Source of the DNA: Serratia oryzae
GTDB taxonomy: Bacteria; Pseudomonadota; Gammaproteobacteria; Enterobacterales; Enterobacteriaceae
Direction of reading: 5' to 3'
DNA: 64,000 nt
Assembly: GCF_001976145.1 (NCBI RefSeq)
Contig: NZ_MOXD01000006.1
Span: 285,775 to 349,774 of the forward strand
Positions 62,797-64,000 of the stretch are shown here, one piece after another. The position numbers were made by a program, and so were the translations under genes. The notes under the pieces were generated by a model that did no database searches, had not been told where the DNA came from, and saw only the letters and a program-made list of their open reading frames with translations. Numbering within the stretch: position 1 is the first letter of the stretch; the number at the start of each line of letters is the position of its first letter.

Positions 62797-63423
62797 ATGA
62801 ACGAGCGTATTGAGTATCAGATTGAAAAATACAGCTTCGCGGAAATCAACGAAACGCCACGTATTACTCAGCAGTGGGCTGAAGTCATCGAAGAATGCCG
62901 TCGGTTAAGGGCTGGAAGTGCCGAGCGTCTGCGCACCGCTTTGCTGAATGTTGACTACGTCAGCAGTTTTGAACTGCCTTTTCGTTTGCTGTTGGTGCGC
63001 GCCCCGCAAATGATTGCCGATCTGCGTGATGAGCTGCAACTCTGTCAGAAAAGTGCCATGTTTAACGGTAAGCGTTTTGGCTGTGTTTACAGCGTGACGT
63101 CTGATTTAAGTAAGGTACCAGATGAATTTCAATACCGTCTATCAACACGCATTTTCCGGGAAGGATCTTCGGACGATACCGCCGCGCCTTACCGGGAGAT
63201 TGCCAAAGAGATCAAAATGCCGCGTGAGCGGCTTAAACATGCGCTGGAGAACGGGCTGGCGGTAACGGCGCTGGATGGTCTGTTTTGGTTCGGTATGCAG
63301 CGGATCGCAGCCGACGTGGCGGTGCTCAGAAAAAAAGGGATGCGTATTGCCACCTCAGAGGTACAGATATGGGACAGCCTAACTGACACTCTCCGCCTTG
63401 TACCGGTATACCACAGCGCCTGA
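62797..63423 (+). CDS. hypothetical protein, possible C-terminal winged helix
   Basis: A 208-residue soluble protein with no signal peptide. I do not recognise the family. The C-terminal 70 residues, with MPRERLKHALENGLAVTALD and MQRIAADVAVLRKKGMRIAT, look like a small winged helix of the kind found in phage or plasmid proteins. The N-terminal part is acidic and helical. The ATG at 62797 has GGAGG upstream. It precedes a two-partner-secretion gene by 364 bp, but a shared function is not shown. Confidence 0.65.
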   Translation: MNERIEYQIEKYSFAEINETPRITQQWAEVIEECRRLRAGSAERLRTALLNVDYVSSFELPFRLLLVRAPQMIADLRDELQLCQKSAMFNGKRFGCVYSVTSDLSKVPDEFQYRLSTRIFREGSSDDTAAPYREIAKEIKMPRERLKHALENGLAVTALDGLFWFGMQRIAADVAVLRKKGMRIATSEVQIWDSLTDTLRLVPVYHSA

Positions 63424-63787
63424 TACGCTCATTGTCAGTATTGTGGTATTTTCCTGGTATGCTTTTAGAGCGTATCGGCAGTTTAGGGTTGCAGGCAACG
63501 TTCAGGTGTTGATTGAGGCGTTGGCAAGTATTAGAGATACCCACTGGATTTATATAAGACGTGTTTATCTGAATCTAAACCTGCATAACGTCAATCTCTC
63601 TATCCTGTAGGCAGATCATCTATTTTTCCCAAAGTGACGGCATAAACACACTGAATCAGTTTTAATGTATTTCGTTCAATAAAACAGCAAATTAACGTCC
63701 ATCTGCTTGCTTTTCATTCTGTGTGGCAAGATAATCCCCCGCGCAAAATAATACATTTCTTTACATTAATATATTCAGGGATCACAC
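63424..63787. other. 364-bp gap before the TpsB gene
   Basis: No gene with support; a 70-codon frame at 63398-63610 overlaps the preceding gene and lacks a ribosome site. The promoter of the secretion gene should be here; the last 60 bp are AT-rich (TTTCTTTACATTAATATATT), but no definite Fur or sigma site was found. Confidence 0.4.
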
Positions 63788-64000
63788 ATGTTGGGATGCA
63801 GGACGCGCCCGTGGCGGTACACGACATTAGTAGCGATAGTGGTATCGGTGGCAGGGGTTTTTCCGGCTACCGCCGCGTTTCTCAGCCCCGCCGATCGCGA
63901 CACCATCCAGCAGCAACAGCGTGATCTGCTGCAGCAAAACCAGCAGCAGCGCCAGCAACTGCAACGCAGCATTTCCCCTGCGCGCCCAGAGGCCCCACCC
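63788..64000 (+). CDS. two-partner secretion transporter (TpsB, ShlB/FhaC type), N-terminus only
   Basis: The first 71 codons of an Omp85-type transporter that exports a TpsA haemolysin or adhesin. A signal peptide (to about FPATA, residue 29) is followed by FLSPADRDTIQQQQRDLLQQ, the N-terminal helix that plugs the barrel in FhaC and ShlB, and a glutamine-rich stretch. CAGGGA is the ribosome site. The rest, including POTRA domains and barrel, lies beyond the window, so ShlB cannot be told from other TpsB proteins. Confidence 0.85.
   Translation, partial: MLGCRTRPWRYTTLVAIVVSVAGVFPATAAFLSPADRDTIQQQQRDLLQQNQQQRQQLQRSISPARPEAPP

Noticed and set aside
63398..63610. 70-codon frame after the winged-helix-like gene
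   Set aside because: Overlaps the previous gene, lacks a ribosome site and has no recognisable pattern.

Overview
The window comes from a Gammaproteobacterium of the order Enterobacterales and most resembles Serratia. Three things suggest this. The backbone order deoC-deoA / yjjV-yjjU / ytjA-osmY / prfC / rimI-holD / rsmC / three leucine tRNAs / yjjZ is the enterobacterial one. Most proteins are close to E. coli K-12 or E. coli W proteins recalled from memory. The right edge opens a ShlB/FhaC-type two-partner-secretion transporter, which is typical of Serratia. The species cannot be fixed from sequence alone. No phage, CRISPR array or intact insertion sequence was recognised.

Layout. 1-13.6 kb is conserved core: nucleoside catabolism and uptake (deoA partial, deoC, a CNT nucleoside transporter), yjjV-yjjU, small stress proteins (CsbD-like, YtjA, OsmY), prfC, rimI/holD, rsmC, an aldo-keto reductase with a divergent LysR regulator, and a tRNA-Leu(CAG) triplet. 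13.6-16.6 kb holds a Fur-box-linked yjjZ, a membrane diguanylate cyclase and ampH. 16.6-26.0 kb is the homoprotocatechuate meta-cleavage cluster hpaR / hpaG1-G2-E-D-F-H-I-X-A, which takes 3,4-dihydroxyphenylacetate to pyruvate and succinic semialdehyde; hpaBC is absent from the window.

26.0-33.4 kb is a monoamine (moa)-like unit: an APC permease, a DUF3156 protein, an SDR (MoaE-like) and MoaF in one operon, a divergent DUF4139 protein, a LuxR-type regulator (MoaR-like), and a decayed class II histone-deacetylase-like gene. Two copies of one 29-bp dyad-containing block lie in this unit, one in the divergent control region and one upstream of the regulator. They are the best candidate for an undescribed regulon signal. 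Amines such as tyramine give 4-hydroxyphenylacetate, so the moa and hpa units are a plausible metabolic pair.

33.4-39.2 kb is the mannosylglycerate system (mngB, mngA, divergent mngR). It is followed by the L,D-transpeptidase ldtB and a D-3-hydroxybutyrate operon (scoA-scoB-atoB-GntP permease-bdhA) with a divergent LysR gene. 46.6-56.9 kb holds Fur-box-linked yncE, a LuxR-type regulator, an RNA-repair locus (rtcR, a sigma-54 promoter, rtcB, rlaP), and the pyruvate-transport locus btsT-yjiX-yjiA. 57-60.4 kb is an AT-rich LysR-LuxR-LysR regulator array. Its LuxR member is a paralog of the LuxR gene at 48.3 kb, and the two share a conserved promoter-like block. 60.4-64 kb carries a TolC-type remnant, a DUF1343 lipoprotein, an unknown winged-helix-like protein and the start of the TpsB transporter gene.

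Repeats are frequent between genes: a variable palindromic element with TATACCC/GGGTATA ends, CCCTCTCCC-type hairpins (one set amplified as a 78-bp tandem repeat inside the hpa operon), and a hairpin-bounded element after mngR. All functional calls rest on recalled family similarity and visible motifs; no database search was run.
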